DNA of 64,000 bases from Leptodontidium sp. MPI-SDFR-AT-0119 (Eukaryota; Ascomycota; Leotiomycetes; Helotiales; Leptodontidiaceae). The first letter of the stretch is position 1. Each line of letters opens with the position of its first letter. A program made the translations under genes and the position numbers. Below the pieces are notes generated by a model. It had not been told where the DNA came from. It did not search any database and saw nothing but the letters and a program-made list of their open reading frames with translations. Location of the stretch: NCBI GenBank assembly GCA_020726505.1, contig JAHLEZ010000006.1:1-64000 (forward strand), given 5' to 3'. Shown here in pieces: positions 1 to 12,312 of this stretch.

Positions 1-135
1 TGTTGCAGATCAACTTCGCCAAAGATGTCTCTAGGGGTGTGTCAGTCATCGAGTCGACTTACTTCTCGTCGAAAACTTACAGCACAAATACAATTCTTCT
101 TTTGTGTTTACGAATTGTATAACGACGAAGCTCAA

Positions 136-516
136 TCAATGATTCGAGCTTCCCATGATATCGTCGAAGCAGTCAAGGTATGACTTCATTTGGGCTGTAT
201 GGAGGTTGTCTTCCATAAGAGTCTCGTCAAAATGTGGGAGTTCGTGGGTGGTATCGACTAGGTATGAAGCAATGCGATCATTGTAGTGCTCATCATGCTG
301 GGAGGTCGACGAAAATTCTGCAGGAGAGTTCGGGTGGCTGTCTTGGCCGCTAGAATTGTTCGATGTTTTGTTCGACTGAGAGGGAGGAGTGGATCTGCGT
401 CCTATCGACCTGTTTTTGGACCACGTTAGCCCGAGGTAGAGAACGTTAAGGTAGAGCTCGACTTACCTGCAGCCAGAGCCACATGTTGCCCCGGTCGAGG
501 AAAGTTTGGAAGACAT
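136..516 (-). CDS. Small two-exon hypothetical protein
   Basis: The model is two exons, 467-516 and 136-409 on the minus strand, encoding 107 residues. The intron (410-466) has a GTAAGT donor, a GCTAACG branch site and an AACAG acceptor, and joining the exons keeps one open frame to a TGA at 136-138. The protein starts MSSKLSSTGATCGSGC. It continues with a Ser/Asn/Pro-rich stretch and ends in an acidic, His-containing tail with no membrane segment or recognised domain. I do not recognise the family. The clean intron is the main reason to believe the gene. A further 5' exon cannot be excluded, because another GTAAGT lies near 855. Confidence 0.45.
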
Positions 517-1118
517 CTCAATGAAGGTAGTATAGATATAAATATGTCTCGTGATTGGACACGAGATGAGACGCGGGGCTTGGCAAGTTATTGTGCAGCA
601 TAAAAAGGTTTGATTTTGTGTTGAATCTACTTGAGAGAGCGAGGGGAATGGCTGGAGTTAAGTAATGGAACGGAAGCGTATTCATGTTCGTGGAAAGTAG
701 GCAGTCAAGCCCTTTCTGACGTGGGAAGGTTGGTTGCTTGAAGTTGGAGAGGATTACGGGGCCAATGTGTCGCAGCTCGGGAAACGGAGCAAAGGGCGAG
801 CTACTTACACTAGCTTCCATGTGTGGATGTGAGGGCATTCTCTTGGACTTACCAGCGCATCTCTAATCTATCTTAATAAAACACACTAGTAAGTTGTAGT
901 GCTCCAGTCGTCTTGAATGGATGGGCATATGCAGACATAAGGGCGAGGGCCACCTTTGCAGGGGTAGGCAAAGGGCCAGGCATGTCTCAGTAGCTTAAAT
1001 TCCCTGTCAAACTCCGCGACGGCGTCCAAACTCCGAACCAGCCGATCGACACGACCAGCCTCGAACTTTGATTGCGAGCGACGAACCAAGCGGAGCTTAT
1101 CTCAGTGCACCACCACGA

Positions 1119-1141
1119 GCACCTGCACCTGCACCTGCACC
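1119..1141 (+). repeat. GCACCT hexamer microsatellite
   Basis: Three GCACCT units plus a partial fourth unit lie in non-coding sequence. Confidence 0.8.
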
Positions 1142-4100
1142 CATTCATTATCCCGAACACTAAACTACGCCAGTATTCTTAATTCCATTCAGAGGTAGAG
1201 GTCTAAGAGGTCCAAGAGGTCTATTTTACAGTACCGTAGCAGTGCACTTACCTACTTGCCAAGCAAGGTACACGCGTTTTGAACAGTACTTTACTGCGTG
1301 AGAATAACTCGAGGAAAGTGTATCTCCGAGGTTTTTAAATTGATCAAGAGGATCACCTTCAGATTTACGTCGCTCATCCCTATAGAATTCGTTTGACAAA
1401 ATCGGATTCGCCCTTCTTGTTTGGTTTTGTGCAGTTGGCGGAAGCTTCCACTGTCTGTTGTACGAGTGTCTTACCTCCATCTATCCCGCAGAGGCCCACA
1501 CCCGTCCTGTCCCCAATCCGTTTTTGGTGCGGGGTTGGCTTGGGATGAAAACTCTTCACTGTGGCTGAAGCCGTCGATAAACACGTTGATAAGGATGAGT
1601 TATCAGCCCTACCCATTGCTCCATATCTGATTGGATAAGATATGCAACTTTTTCTCAACTTTAAGATTGCGCGGGCAGCCGTCGTGGCTGAGCATACGCA
1701 ATCGGCCACATTGGCATCCGCAGCCCTAGCTATCGCATGCGGGAAGCGGCACTACTTGCTATTCGAGTACCCCCGCTGTCGTAAAGCATGAGGCTCTGAC
1801 TACCCAACCAACATTTTTGACAGCTTTTTTTTTGAACTCCACGATCCGGATGTACGACGTCCCGTTCAGACTCGGTCATCAGCGGGCGCTTGTAACTGAC
1901 TTCCTCCTCACCGAGCCCTCAGGGAAGGAAATAAGACGCGTCCCCAAAAAGGTGCGACGTGGCCTTGAATGAATCAAGAAAAGCGCCCAGAGACCGAATG
2001 ATTAAGGATGTGAAATAAAAGTTGAGTAAGATCAGGCTTCGAGAGGCGCTTGATAAGAGACCACTTACCTCAGCTTAAAAAGCCGCGAAGCCAAAATAAA
2101 GAATCTGACCAAGCATAGGCGCTTCCATCCAAGCCAAGTCGCAAAGTGAGTAGTTGCGTGGTAACGTTGCGAAAACAAACGTAAGCAACTTCATGACTTC
2201 CTAACATCAACGGGCTGGAATCTTTCATGTACGAATCTCTGCCCGGACTCGAACTGGGCAGCTGAGGAACAGTCGCTGAGTTGTGGAATATTGATCGTCC
2301 CGAAGGGAATTGACTGCTCAGCTCAGCTCAAACAAATCGTGGGGTGGTGCACCTCACCCAGCCTTGCATTTGAAAGCACTTGCAAACTTTGGACAACCCA
2401 GATTAGTCAAGAAGTGTGCTTTTCCTTGGTTTTCATTCATTCCCGTTATTGATATTGCATATCCACTAGTCCCGAAATCGACTGCTAGTCAAAAAGGAAG
2501 TTGTGTTTTGTTTGGAGGGACAAGCTGTCTGCCTCGCAAGGCATCCTCGTGAAAACTCTTCACTGAAGAATGATCCGTACATTTAGAATCTGTTGAGGTC
2601 TGTTGGGATGTTTCACTCTTGGGCTGCTTATGGGATGATATTTTGATGACGGGTGTATTTGCTTTTTTCAAAATCCTCCTTCGTTCCCGCCAAATCCGGC
2701 CTTGCATACATGACTCCTTCTCTATCTTTTCTCATAGTCCTGTCTTCCTGCTTACAGATATCTTAGGTCAGAGAGTCTCCCTCGAACTACCCTATCCGAA
2801 TACGAGAATGCCATTCTATCCCAGAAATGAATCTATTTTTCACTATCACGTGATCATGGCCTTTTCCGAAGGTATCTCCTCGCTTACGAAGGCTCACGAA
2901 GAGAGGGGTCGTCGGGAGGTCACCAACCGCTGTTGACAGTCACCCACCCACATTTCTACTAGCAAAGCCCAATATCAGCAGTGAATTTTGCAAGCGCCTT
3001 CAATTACACAGGCCAATTTGAGTTCAAACTTTGCGGAAATATTTGACTCTTACCATGAGAGCAGTCACCTCCTCGTTGACTAAACCCCACTCCAATGGTC
3101 TTGCTGTCACGCCTGTCTGGAAAGTATTATCAAAATGCCTTAGCACCGCGACAGCGCGGCTAGTGTTCGCAGGGATGCTTCGGATCGAGGAAGTGTAGCG
3201 AAATTCGGGTTGCGAGATGACGGGGTCTGAATTGAACCGATCCATGGAATATGTGTTGGGATTGGAAGCTGGTGTCGACTGGTTTGGAATAACCATAGAC
3301 AATTTTCTCGTTTCTCGGACTTGGCTGGATATGCGGAATCAATTTTCCCAGGTAGCTCCGAACTGGTGAATACCCGATCAGCGAGATTTGAGGCAATGGC
3401 AGGTGATTTCAATACTGTTTTGCCTCTTTGATACCTGAGATGTGCTCTCTAATGATTCGCTTGTGGCGCAAGTAGAAGACTGGGATGAAGCCATGTGGAG
3501 TGGCTGGACTTCAAGCCAATCCGGAGAATTGTCAAAAATTGTGGCGTTCCAAGTGTCTCTTACGGCTTCAGAGGAGTAGGAAGAAAGCATGTCGATTGTG
3601 ATGCAAAGGAGGAGGGAAATGAGGAGGGGAGTGAGGAGGGAAAGAGGACTTTAAAAAAGAATTGGAATATTAAGGAAAAGCGACTTCGTGGAGACCAATT
3701 CGTCGTACCCAAAGAAAACTACCCCAGAATGTAAACACCCAGAGAGGCTCGAATGGTTCGCATGATGGTTCGCCTGATGCCCACCCGCCTCATAATTTTG
3801 CCTCTTTGGATTTTCATAGTCAAGTCCAGTCCCAAAACCCAAAACTTTTTGCTTCCACCTCTTTTCGCACCCGCAAACACCAGAACAACACCGACCGAGA
3901 GATTCAGAACAGTGCGCCTTCGGTTCGCATCTTGCCTCGCCCTTTCTTCGTTTTGCCTCCAGCTGTTTTCAAAGTCAACATCCCGCCCCAGAACTTGGGC
4001 TTAATCTTGCCGCCCTTTTGTCGCTCTGAAGGAGAATACCCACTCGTCATTGTTGCCCCCGAAGTCCAATGACTTGTCCATCCATCAAATATTGTGTCGT

Positions 4101-4723
4101 CAAAGCATAGTCCCGATTTTCTACATCCCCTGATTCTGGCTTCTGCTACTGCGAGTCGGAAGTGGGCCTATGCTTGGTTGGATAATGTATGGTTGAGATT
4201 GCTTTCCATATTTGAAAGAAAATTAATACTCACTCACCATCGCACAGCACTCACGCCGAGCCCAAGGTGCCTTGAGACCCTTCAGAGAAAAAGTAACCCC
4301 CCATCACCACCTCCTGTCAGAGGTCTGGCTGGAAGCGCAACTTGGCCCATCTTTTTTCGTTTATCTCATTTGTCATCTCTTTTCTTATTTTAAGACGTTT
4401 GCCTCGAATCACCATCATGCTACTGGTGCTACTGGCTATGATATTTGTGTCACCTTGTCAATTTGCCACCGTGGGTCGTGCGTTGACGGGCTGACACTAG
4501 GGCTCTCAATTGCCTTGAGGCAATTGCCCGTGGAACCGGTATGATGGAAGCACTGGCGAGTGTCCCGCTGCCCCAAGATTTCTCGCTTTTTTCTTCGGGC
4601 ATGCGTACGTCAGGTTTGGGTCAACAGCGGCATAAGTGTTATTTTTTGGAGCTCAAATCTTCAATTGATCCAAGACATTTCGAACCTAGGCCAGGATTAA
4701 GGAAATGGTTCATGTTCGCAAGC

Positions 4724-4749
4724 GGGGGGGGGGGGGGGGGGGGGGGGGG
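4724..4749 (+). repeat. Poly(G) homopolymer of 26 bases
   Basis: The + strand reads an uninterrupted run of 26 G in non-coding DNA. Such a run can form G-quadruplexes and slips easily in replication and sequencing, so the exact length is uncertain. Confidence 0.85.
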
Positions 4750-7309
4750 TTTCTTCAACAGCGATACGCATTTGTCGGGTTTAATTCTTTCTCACGTTCT
4801 ATTACATTGATGTGGTGGTGTCATATTTCTCAGCATTTCCTCCTTTACATCTTCTTGAATTCGCGCTGAGAAAATCGAAATCGAAATTCTGCGGAATTCG
4901 ACTCTTCGACTCGGTTGATCTCAACAAGGGAGGATAACCAATTCCCGAGGATCTGATCAAGCAAAGGACGCATCCCGTGAACTCCTAGCCACCACTCCTA
5001 TTTTATCATCAGAATAGATCTATGGTAGACTGGGAATGTGTACCTTGAATGCAGTTTTTTCTCTCTAGCGAATGAAGCATTGTTTCTGTATTTGCCCTGC
5101 GCCATCAGGCTTCACTCCAAACCCTGTCAAAAACTGCATCGAAGTTTTCGATAACGTTCCTCATGTCTGCTGTATGAGTCTCGATGCTCTGTTTCGAGGA
5201 AGTGTGCTGACATCTGGGATGCGAGGCGTCGACATCTGATTCGAATCGCATGACAGAGTAGTTGCATTGACGGGGGACGTTATCAAGGGACGCATCCAGG
5301 GATAAAAGGGCGCTTGAGGGATTTGCTGTTGGCTGAGATGATTTGGGATTCGTTTGAGCGTCAGACCGAGAGCTTGGGGCCAGGATGTTCTCTGAAGTGT
5401 AGCTGTAAGAGCTGATCAGCCGTCACTCATGGCAAGGACCGTGGACTTTTTCTTCATGGTCCCTTGGGAATTGGCTAGCACCTTTCAATGGAGCCTTGGG
5501 TAGCACCAGTTGAACTCGCAGATGAACACATGCTGGGAGGATTGGGAGAGGGGGATATTGAATAGTGGCACGTTATACATTTCGAAAAGCTTTGAATCTC
5601 ATGGAAGAATATCTTTGAAGGATGTGGGATGAGACTGCTTTAATAACTCTCATATCTCTGAAGGATTAAGAAAGAAAGCTAGCCACCTTGAAACGCGAAG
5701 GTCATCCAAAAATCACAATCCTACAGCTCGGAGCAGGGCAACGGACATAGCGATATGTCCCAAGTGACAGGGTCTCTCCACGTATGCGACTCAAAACTCT
5801 GGCTGATTGGACCAGATGGAAATAAGACACAGCTTCTGTGGCTCTCATTGTTGCATTAGCTCGGGCTGCACGCCGCGGCCCACGTTGTGATTTTGCCACC
5901 ATGCAAGAATCGCTTGCTTGCCGATGGCCGCATGCTGGGTAAGATGGTTCAGGACTAGTATGCACACCTGGCATGTGCCCAGGTATCATTTTACAGAGAT
6001 GAACATTACATACAAATCTCTTTCTCGCATGTCCAGGCCTGCATGTTGCGCGCATGTCTCTGCCTCATACGTTTACCGCAGTCGGGCGTTGTAGTTATGC
6101 AGCAAGTCGGAAAATTTGCCTCTCTTGTCCTAACTTAGCGACACACAACACGAATATTTCTCGAGATATCACATATCATTGGATATGGTTCGAACCTAAA
6201 TTGACCTGCATTCGATTGGGCTAGAAAGTATTCTTATCCAAGAGACGAAGTTGCAGAAGTCCAGCGATTGCCACCAGACAGGATATGAACATTTGATTTG
6301 AAGTACGCTAAAGATATTCGAACCTTCGGTTTCGGGACTTATGTGCGATACACTTAAAATTAAGGCAGGCTGAATCACAACCACCAGCAGATCTCGTTCT
6401 GATTCGTGATTCCACAACTGCCTTAGGGTATGGTGGCGACTTGCTTACATACTCCTCTTGCCCTTCATGCAGGATTCTAGCCTCAAGACTGTTGAAAGAC
6501 TGCACAACAACCACTCAATCCACGTTCGGTTGTGTGGGGGGCAACTCTTTCAATCCTTCGATCCTCCAAGGTGGCAAACTCGGTGAGCCGAGTCTGGCTT
6601 AGTAAGCATGAAAACAACCTTCTTTCCTTCAAGAGCTTGCGTTTAACTTGTCGATGCAATATTGACACCAGTACGGTTGGCGAAAAACAATATTGTGATG
6701 AGTCAGCATGAGCTCTGGCTTCAGGTAGCAGCATTCGGGAGGATTCGAATCTGATAGGATAGTAATGGGAATCCCAAAATTGAGGTATTGTTCGGGAAGA
6801 TTGGCTTCCTTAGAGGGTCCAAGAATGTGCATCGATCAGTCGTATTAAAGTCTATCGTTGGCACATATACGACGTAAGAGCAGGGAATTCTCGGTCTCGG
6901 TGTGGGGAAAATAGCCAGCCAGCCTCCAGAAATTGATGTGAATTCCAACAGTCCAAAGTTCTCAACCCCCAGAAATCGGTACGATAATCTTGGACGAAGA
7001 GAATCAGAATAATTGAATATCGGAGCCGCTGATGTCGAATGGGATGGACCAAAAGAAGTGTGCCCCCAGTGAGCACTTGAGCAACAGAGATTTCGCAAAT
7101 GACAGACTCGAGAGGAAGGAGTGGCCAATTTGATAAAAGTTCACTCGACGTAGATAAGGAGATTGCTTGCAGGAACAAATGGCAGTCGTGACAGAGAGAT
7201 AGATGAGGCGGTACAAGGGTGTATTCGTGGGTCATCATGGTTCGGTCCAGGAATGACCAGAGCTACCTATTCCTCATCTTTGCTTTTGGGCTGGAGAGAC
7301 ACCAGTTTT

Positions 7310-7873
7310 TTAAAGTAAAGAGTTGGAACCTGGTATCTGAGCTTCGCTAATCAATTTATTAATTGTCAGGTCCACTTGGTAGGCTGAAGGCAAGTAGGAC
7401 ATACCTAGCCACATTCTTCAAACTCATTCTATCCAGATCACCTTGGCCGCTTCGCATAATCTCACTTTCCTGTAGAACAAGATATCGAACTCGCTGATAA
7501 TAGATTTCATGCTGGATGTGCGAGCTTGAATGCGATCAACAGAGGTGTAGTCTGTTGAACCAGGGTGCGATATATCACGTTCGCGTGTGAAGCGAAGGAT
7601 GCTGTAAGTCGGGTCGTGGGGAGTATTGTCCCCGGAGAAGTTTGAGATAGATGGAGCGGAAGATTGTGGTTGACTTGGCCGTGGAATAGTCGGGCGATTC
7701 GAATGTCCGAAACTGCTGAGGTAGTGCTTGGGTTCCGATCCAGAACTCGGGCTTGCTGCTCTACACGATGTCAGCTTGGGTATCAGGCACAGGCAACACA
7801 GTGAGGAACTAGAAAGTACGCACCTTGCGCTGGAACCTCTCGTGGCTGTTGTCGAATATGCTTTCAGAGACAT
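7310..7873 (-). CDS. Doubtful spliced gene, possibly frame-disrupted
   Basis: Exon 1 (7824-7873, starting MSLKAYSTTATRGSS) joins across a 63-nt intron (7761-7823; GTGCGT donor, GCTGACA branch site, TGTAG acceptor) to exon 2. Exon 2 is open to a TGA at 7424 and gives 128 residues. A second frame over about 7405-7500 is also open and reads like protein (YYQRVRYLVLQESEIMRSG). It continues across a good intron (7347-7404; GTATGT donor, TTGATTAG acceptor) to a TAA at 7310. The two frames cannot be joined by any intron I can see. The locus may therefore be two alternative ends, a missed intron, or a frameshifted relic. The product is unrecognised. Confidence 0.3.
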
Positions 7874-10800
7874 CGTGACAATGGCAAGTAGATATAGACT
7901 AGTGTGCACCGATGGATTCGACCGAGTAATTGCGAGGGGTAAATGGCGAGCGACGCGGAAAGACACAAGTTCCAACGGACGTTACTAGGCAAAGATTGTT
8001 AATGGAGACCGAGTAAGAAATTTGGAAATGTGAGCTACTTATTCTTGAAAGCCCAGTGAACAAAGTGAACAATATAACCAGTGAACCCGCATTTCAATCC
8101 TTCCTACTGATATCCTGGGTGATTGGCCAAAGACTTACCTGCTATCAACTTTCGCCCGGAACATAGGTCAACCAGGACTCTTTGCAACGCCAAAATTGAT
8201 TCATTGGCCCTGTTTTAAACCCAATTGCCCCTGACGATTCGCAGATACTCCAATCCTAGCTGACGTATCTGAAATCCGGGCGGAATTGAGCGCATGTGCG
8301 TTGCATTGCGGTCAGACCTCTTTATGGCGATGCGTTGTACACTTCTCCGGCAGTGAAAGACGGCGGGGATACCTTCAAGCCGCAGAACCTGATTGGTACT
8401 ATATGCTTCTGGAATAAATATCTTGTGGCTGGTATGTTGCCCGTTTACGGCACCGCATTAGCGTATCCGCAGCTTGCGTGGTCTCGAAAGCCCATACAAT
8501 CCCAGAAAACGGTTAATGGAAGTTCCAGCCATGATCTCGAAGCTCTTTCAAATTTTGTGATTGGACAAATCTTCTGAGCCCTGCCGATGGTGGTCAAATC
8601 ATCAACACTCTCCAAGAACAACCCGGGTGCCGCCCAGGGCTGTCACATTCCAGAAGCCATGCAGTGCTGTCCAACCGGATGCGTGTATCGAAAGCCGCGG
8701 TACCGATGTCCATTCTTTAGCTGTACCACAACTCGGCTACGATCGGTTGGTACCTGTTGTACCGGTGTACTGTCACCCAAACCAGTGGATACTCCAATGA
8801 ATGGTAGTGAAACCAGTATACTTGTCTTTTGCCAGAATATGCAGTGGCTTCATGAACATTGAGACTCAGGAATCACTCATGGAAGGAAGCTCGAGCCGAA
8901 TATCAGCTGCATTTCGAGCCAAAGTGCTTGGAAGGATTCATGTTGCGTGATGGGGTACGCTTCAATAGCAGTCATACATCCCATTGCCGCTCGTAAGATG
9001 TGACTGGTGGGTTGGCATCAACTCCGTGGATCCGGGGCCAGATTATCTTTCGAGGAGTGACTCTTCGTGGCCGCAGCATCTCATGATCATGAAGTATCAG
9101 CCCGTGCCCAGGCCATCGCCATTGCAGATGATCCGAGATTTTCTGGGATTCGAGCGATGAGGTGAGAGCTTTCGGAGCAGCCGTGAGAGTGAGACGCAAA
9201 CAACAGACCGAATCCTTGTTTGTAACCCTGTGCTTTAGCCAAGATCCATCAGCAATGCCCTATTCTTGATCCAATTCTTGTTCAAACGCCGCTCTGTGAG
9301 CTGTCTAGTCACTTCAGTCTCACGGTCTATTCCTTGATTTTGCGGCAGGATCGGGCGGATTGAGCAATGACCTGGTATGGAGAGCCTGGTGTTCTGCCTG
9401 GCTGTAAGAATTGTCAACGATAAAAGGGCAATACTGAGCGGGATGTTTCAGAGGATGCCGAGTGGTTGAACAGGAAAGTTCGACTTGTGGCGTGGTTGCC
9501 TCTCAGGATCCGTCGTTAGATGTCCAATTAGGTATTCTTTCGAGGAATGTAGGTTGATACGTGTCAATTTCATGGCCTTGCATATGTATGGGAGTTAATG
9601 AGCGATTTTCGATCGGGGAACAGGATCGACTTGCCAAATCGGTCGAGGGCATCGCTTGCAGCTTGAGATGGCAGCGTCGGGCGAGATTTTCTGCGAAAGT
9701 TTAATTGACTGGATTGACTTCGATATATTGCCTACTTTCAATCGGGGTACTTGTGTCGGGAAAACCAGCTTCGAGTCCTCTGTATCCCCAGCCAATGTGT
9801 CCAAACGGCGCTTGACAATTGAAATGCGTGTGACCCTATCCCACAAGACATGGACGTGCGATGGCGAGCTCGGCTTATCAAAAGCAGGTCATATCAAACG
9901 ATCAATTGACAATAATTGAGGAGGTGCGTAATCTTAAAAACGGCATGACTTCAGCGGCGCAATACAATGTTCAAGCCACCAAACTCGGCAGGCTGATTCC
10001 ACAGTGCCCTTCCCGTTCATCACACACGACACACAACAATGCGTGTTTTTCAAATAACAAAACATGCGATAGTATTAATACACCGAGGGGAATTCCTCCG
10101 GTGAAGAGGTGCGGGTGCACAGGTGAACAAGTGTCGGTGAATAATGGCAAGCGTCACAGCCGCTGAGGCGAGGACGGGAAACCTCAAGACAAAGCCGCGG
10201 AGAACAAGATAATCGCTGAGGACAGAAATCAGATAGAGAATAAATTTGATGAGGAAAATGGCAGTCTTGTCGGCATTACTTAGCCATAGAGTGAATAGGG
10301 CGAACAGGTTGAAAATCCCAAGACTGCACTAGGCTAGGGCTGAACTTTTCATCCCGCACCACCACACAACGAAACCTCTATCATACGATACTGTCACTTG
10401 AGAGCACGAGAGAAACCTCGTAATGTGCTGTAGATACGAAGGGTATTACTTGGTTAAATATAAATAAATTTTCAAAGTGAAGAAGTAGTTCGAGGAGACG
10501 CGAAGTCGTTTTGAAATTAGTTCCACAACTCCCCACTATTTCCACTATCCCCCCTGCCCCCACGCCGATCTCGCACTTTAGTTTCAGCGAAGATCAGCCT
10601 ATTAGGGCAAAAAACGCATCCACAAAACCTTAACTCTGATATATAACGAAATAAGCCCCTTGGTCGTCACAACATGTGCAATATCACAAGGCTCTGGCCC
10701 GTTTAGCTCAATGTGCGTTATATGAACCATCACAACCGCCATATCAACTGACAAAGAACAGGGTAGAGCGCGTCACTAGTAATGACGAGGTTGCCGGGTA

Positions 10801-12312
10801 AGTTCAAGTCTTCAAAGTCTCAAGTTCCTTCGCTCATTCATATGTACAGTTCGATTCCGTCAATGGGCATTATCCCAAGCTTCATTTTTGCACTTTTTTG
10901 AGCTGAAGAAACCCTATCGCAACGGCTGTATTAATGACATAGTTTCTAATCAATAGTGGTGGTGTTATTCTGACCTTGACGAGGTTTGCCGGTTCGTTCT
11001 AGGGCTCATATCCGGATTGACAATTTTTCAATATTAATTTTGTTTCCTACCTAACAACCTCGATTCTTGACCCCTTAAATGTGTAGCTTTGAAGATTGCT
11101 TGTTCCTTTTTCCTCCCTTCAAGAAGCCGAAATTTCCAGGCGCCGTGGTGTGGGGTTGCTCGGTACCGATTTTCAAGGGGCTGCGGGGCAGGGCTGTTTG
11201 GAGAATTCGTAACGACGACATTTTCTAGATTCTAGGAAGAAAAACCATGACAATTTTCTAGAAATCATCTGAAGGGACAATTGTACTCATCAAATTGCGC
11301 GATAAATGACCTCTTTAATCCTGATTCGCGATGGTCATTGTCATATTTTGTTGGCTCGCTTAGCTCCTCCAGCAGATCAGGGCGGGCAACAGCAGCCACC
11401 AGTGGGTGCAGGAACCGCCTTTAGTACTACCTCATACTTTGCAGCACTACTATTTTATAAAACCAGAAATCAGGGCGATATCTAATCCTCGCGAATTAGA
11501 TTCTATTTCCTTCTTGCAATACTTTTCCTTGTAGCTATTATGGCTGTTGAGTTACTCGACGTCGTGGTGTTCTTCGCTTGGGTAGCCTAATATTTCCCGA
11601 ACTGTTGCCATGAAAGTCGCCGTGCTTTGTTTTGACAATTAAAAGCACAAGTTGTATATCTTAATCAAATAAATGTTTATTTTCTCGTGTGTTTGTCGGT
11701 CCATTGGGATATGAAAGACATTTGGGAGCGCAGAGCAGAAGCATTTGTCCTGCGGGCTTTTGAGCTACAGGTGGTTTAGCAAGTCATTCTCGGGCATGAA
11801 GGACAGAACTTCGCAAAAACTGCGACTTCACTTGAAATACATCAAGAGTAATTACACTCTTATCTTTGACACTATGACAACTAAAGGTGATATGACAACT
11901 TTACTGACGTCTCTACAAATCAGGTTTCGATATAGGTTTCTTTACCCAACAAGCATGAATTTCACTGTGGCGCAATCCTACTCAAGTACCGGTAATGCCA
12001 TACAAAATCCCCTCTCAGGGATCACCAGGTGCCTCGCAAACAAACAAATTAGAACTAAACTACGAACAACAATTCAAACTCTAAGAATAATTGGATAGAA
12101 TTCTGAGTTCGTATTGTTACAATATCATCTACTTCGTACATCTCTAAAGATAAAAGCCTACACCTAAGAATCGAAGCCCACCTGCATCCACCCCAAAACC
12201 ATAAAAATAAATAAAAAAGCCCTTAAGAAGCGAATGTCCGAATTTTCCCAACCGCTTTCCCGAAACGAGCGACTCCATCCATCCTCAATCCTTACAGCTC
12301 TGAAAAACGAAC
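7874..12312. other. Gene-poor interval of about 4.4 kb
   Basis: Only short frames (under about 120 codons) occur here, with no splice-supported model and no recognised motif. The part from about 10,400 to 12,200 is visibly AT-richer. The right end abuts the 3' side of the secreted lectin-like gene. Confidence 0.5.

Larger units (their letters stand above)
517..7309. other. Gene-poor interval of about 6.8 kb
   Basis: No open frame here combines convincing length, composition and splice sites. Several 60-135-codon frames exist on both strands, but they overlap in competing frames and show no recognisable motif. The stretch holds a short hexamer repeat (1119-1141) and a 26-base poly(G) tract (4724-4749). 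Base composition is mixed rather than strongly AT-rich, so a heavily mutated transposon is not evident either. Confidence 0.5.

Noticed and set aside
2237..2290. tRNA-like B-box (GTTCGAGTCC-type) on the minus strand
   Set aside because: No A-box at the right distance and no acceptor or D-arm pairing could be found.
3024..3590. Overlapping minus-strand frames that read somewhat like protein
   Set aside because: Three frames are open at once and possible introns do not join them in phase; no motif was recognised.
6721..7238. Minus-strand frames of 128 and 135 codons, one opening like a HET-type N-terminus
   Set aside because: Two competing frames, no conserved HET motif and no splice support.
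10845..10865. B-box-like GTTCGATTCC on the + strand
   Set aside because: No accompanying A-box or cloverleaf upstream.
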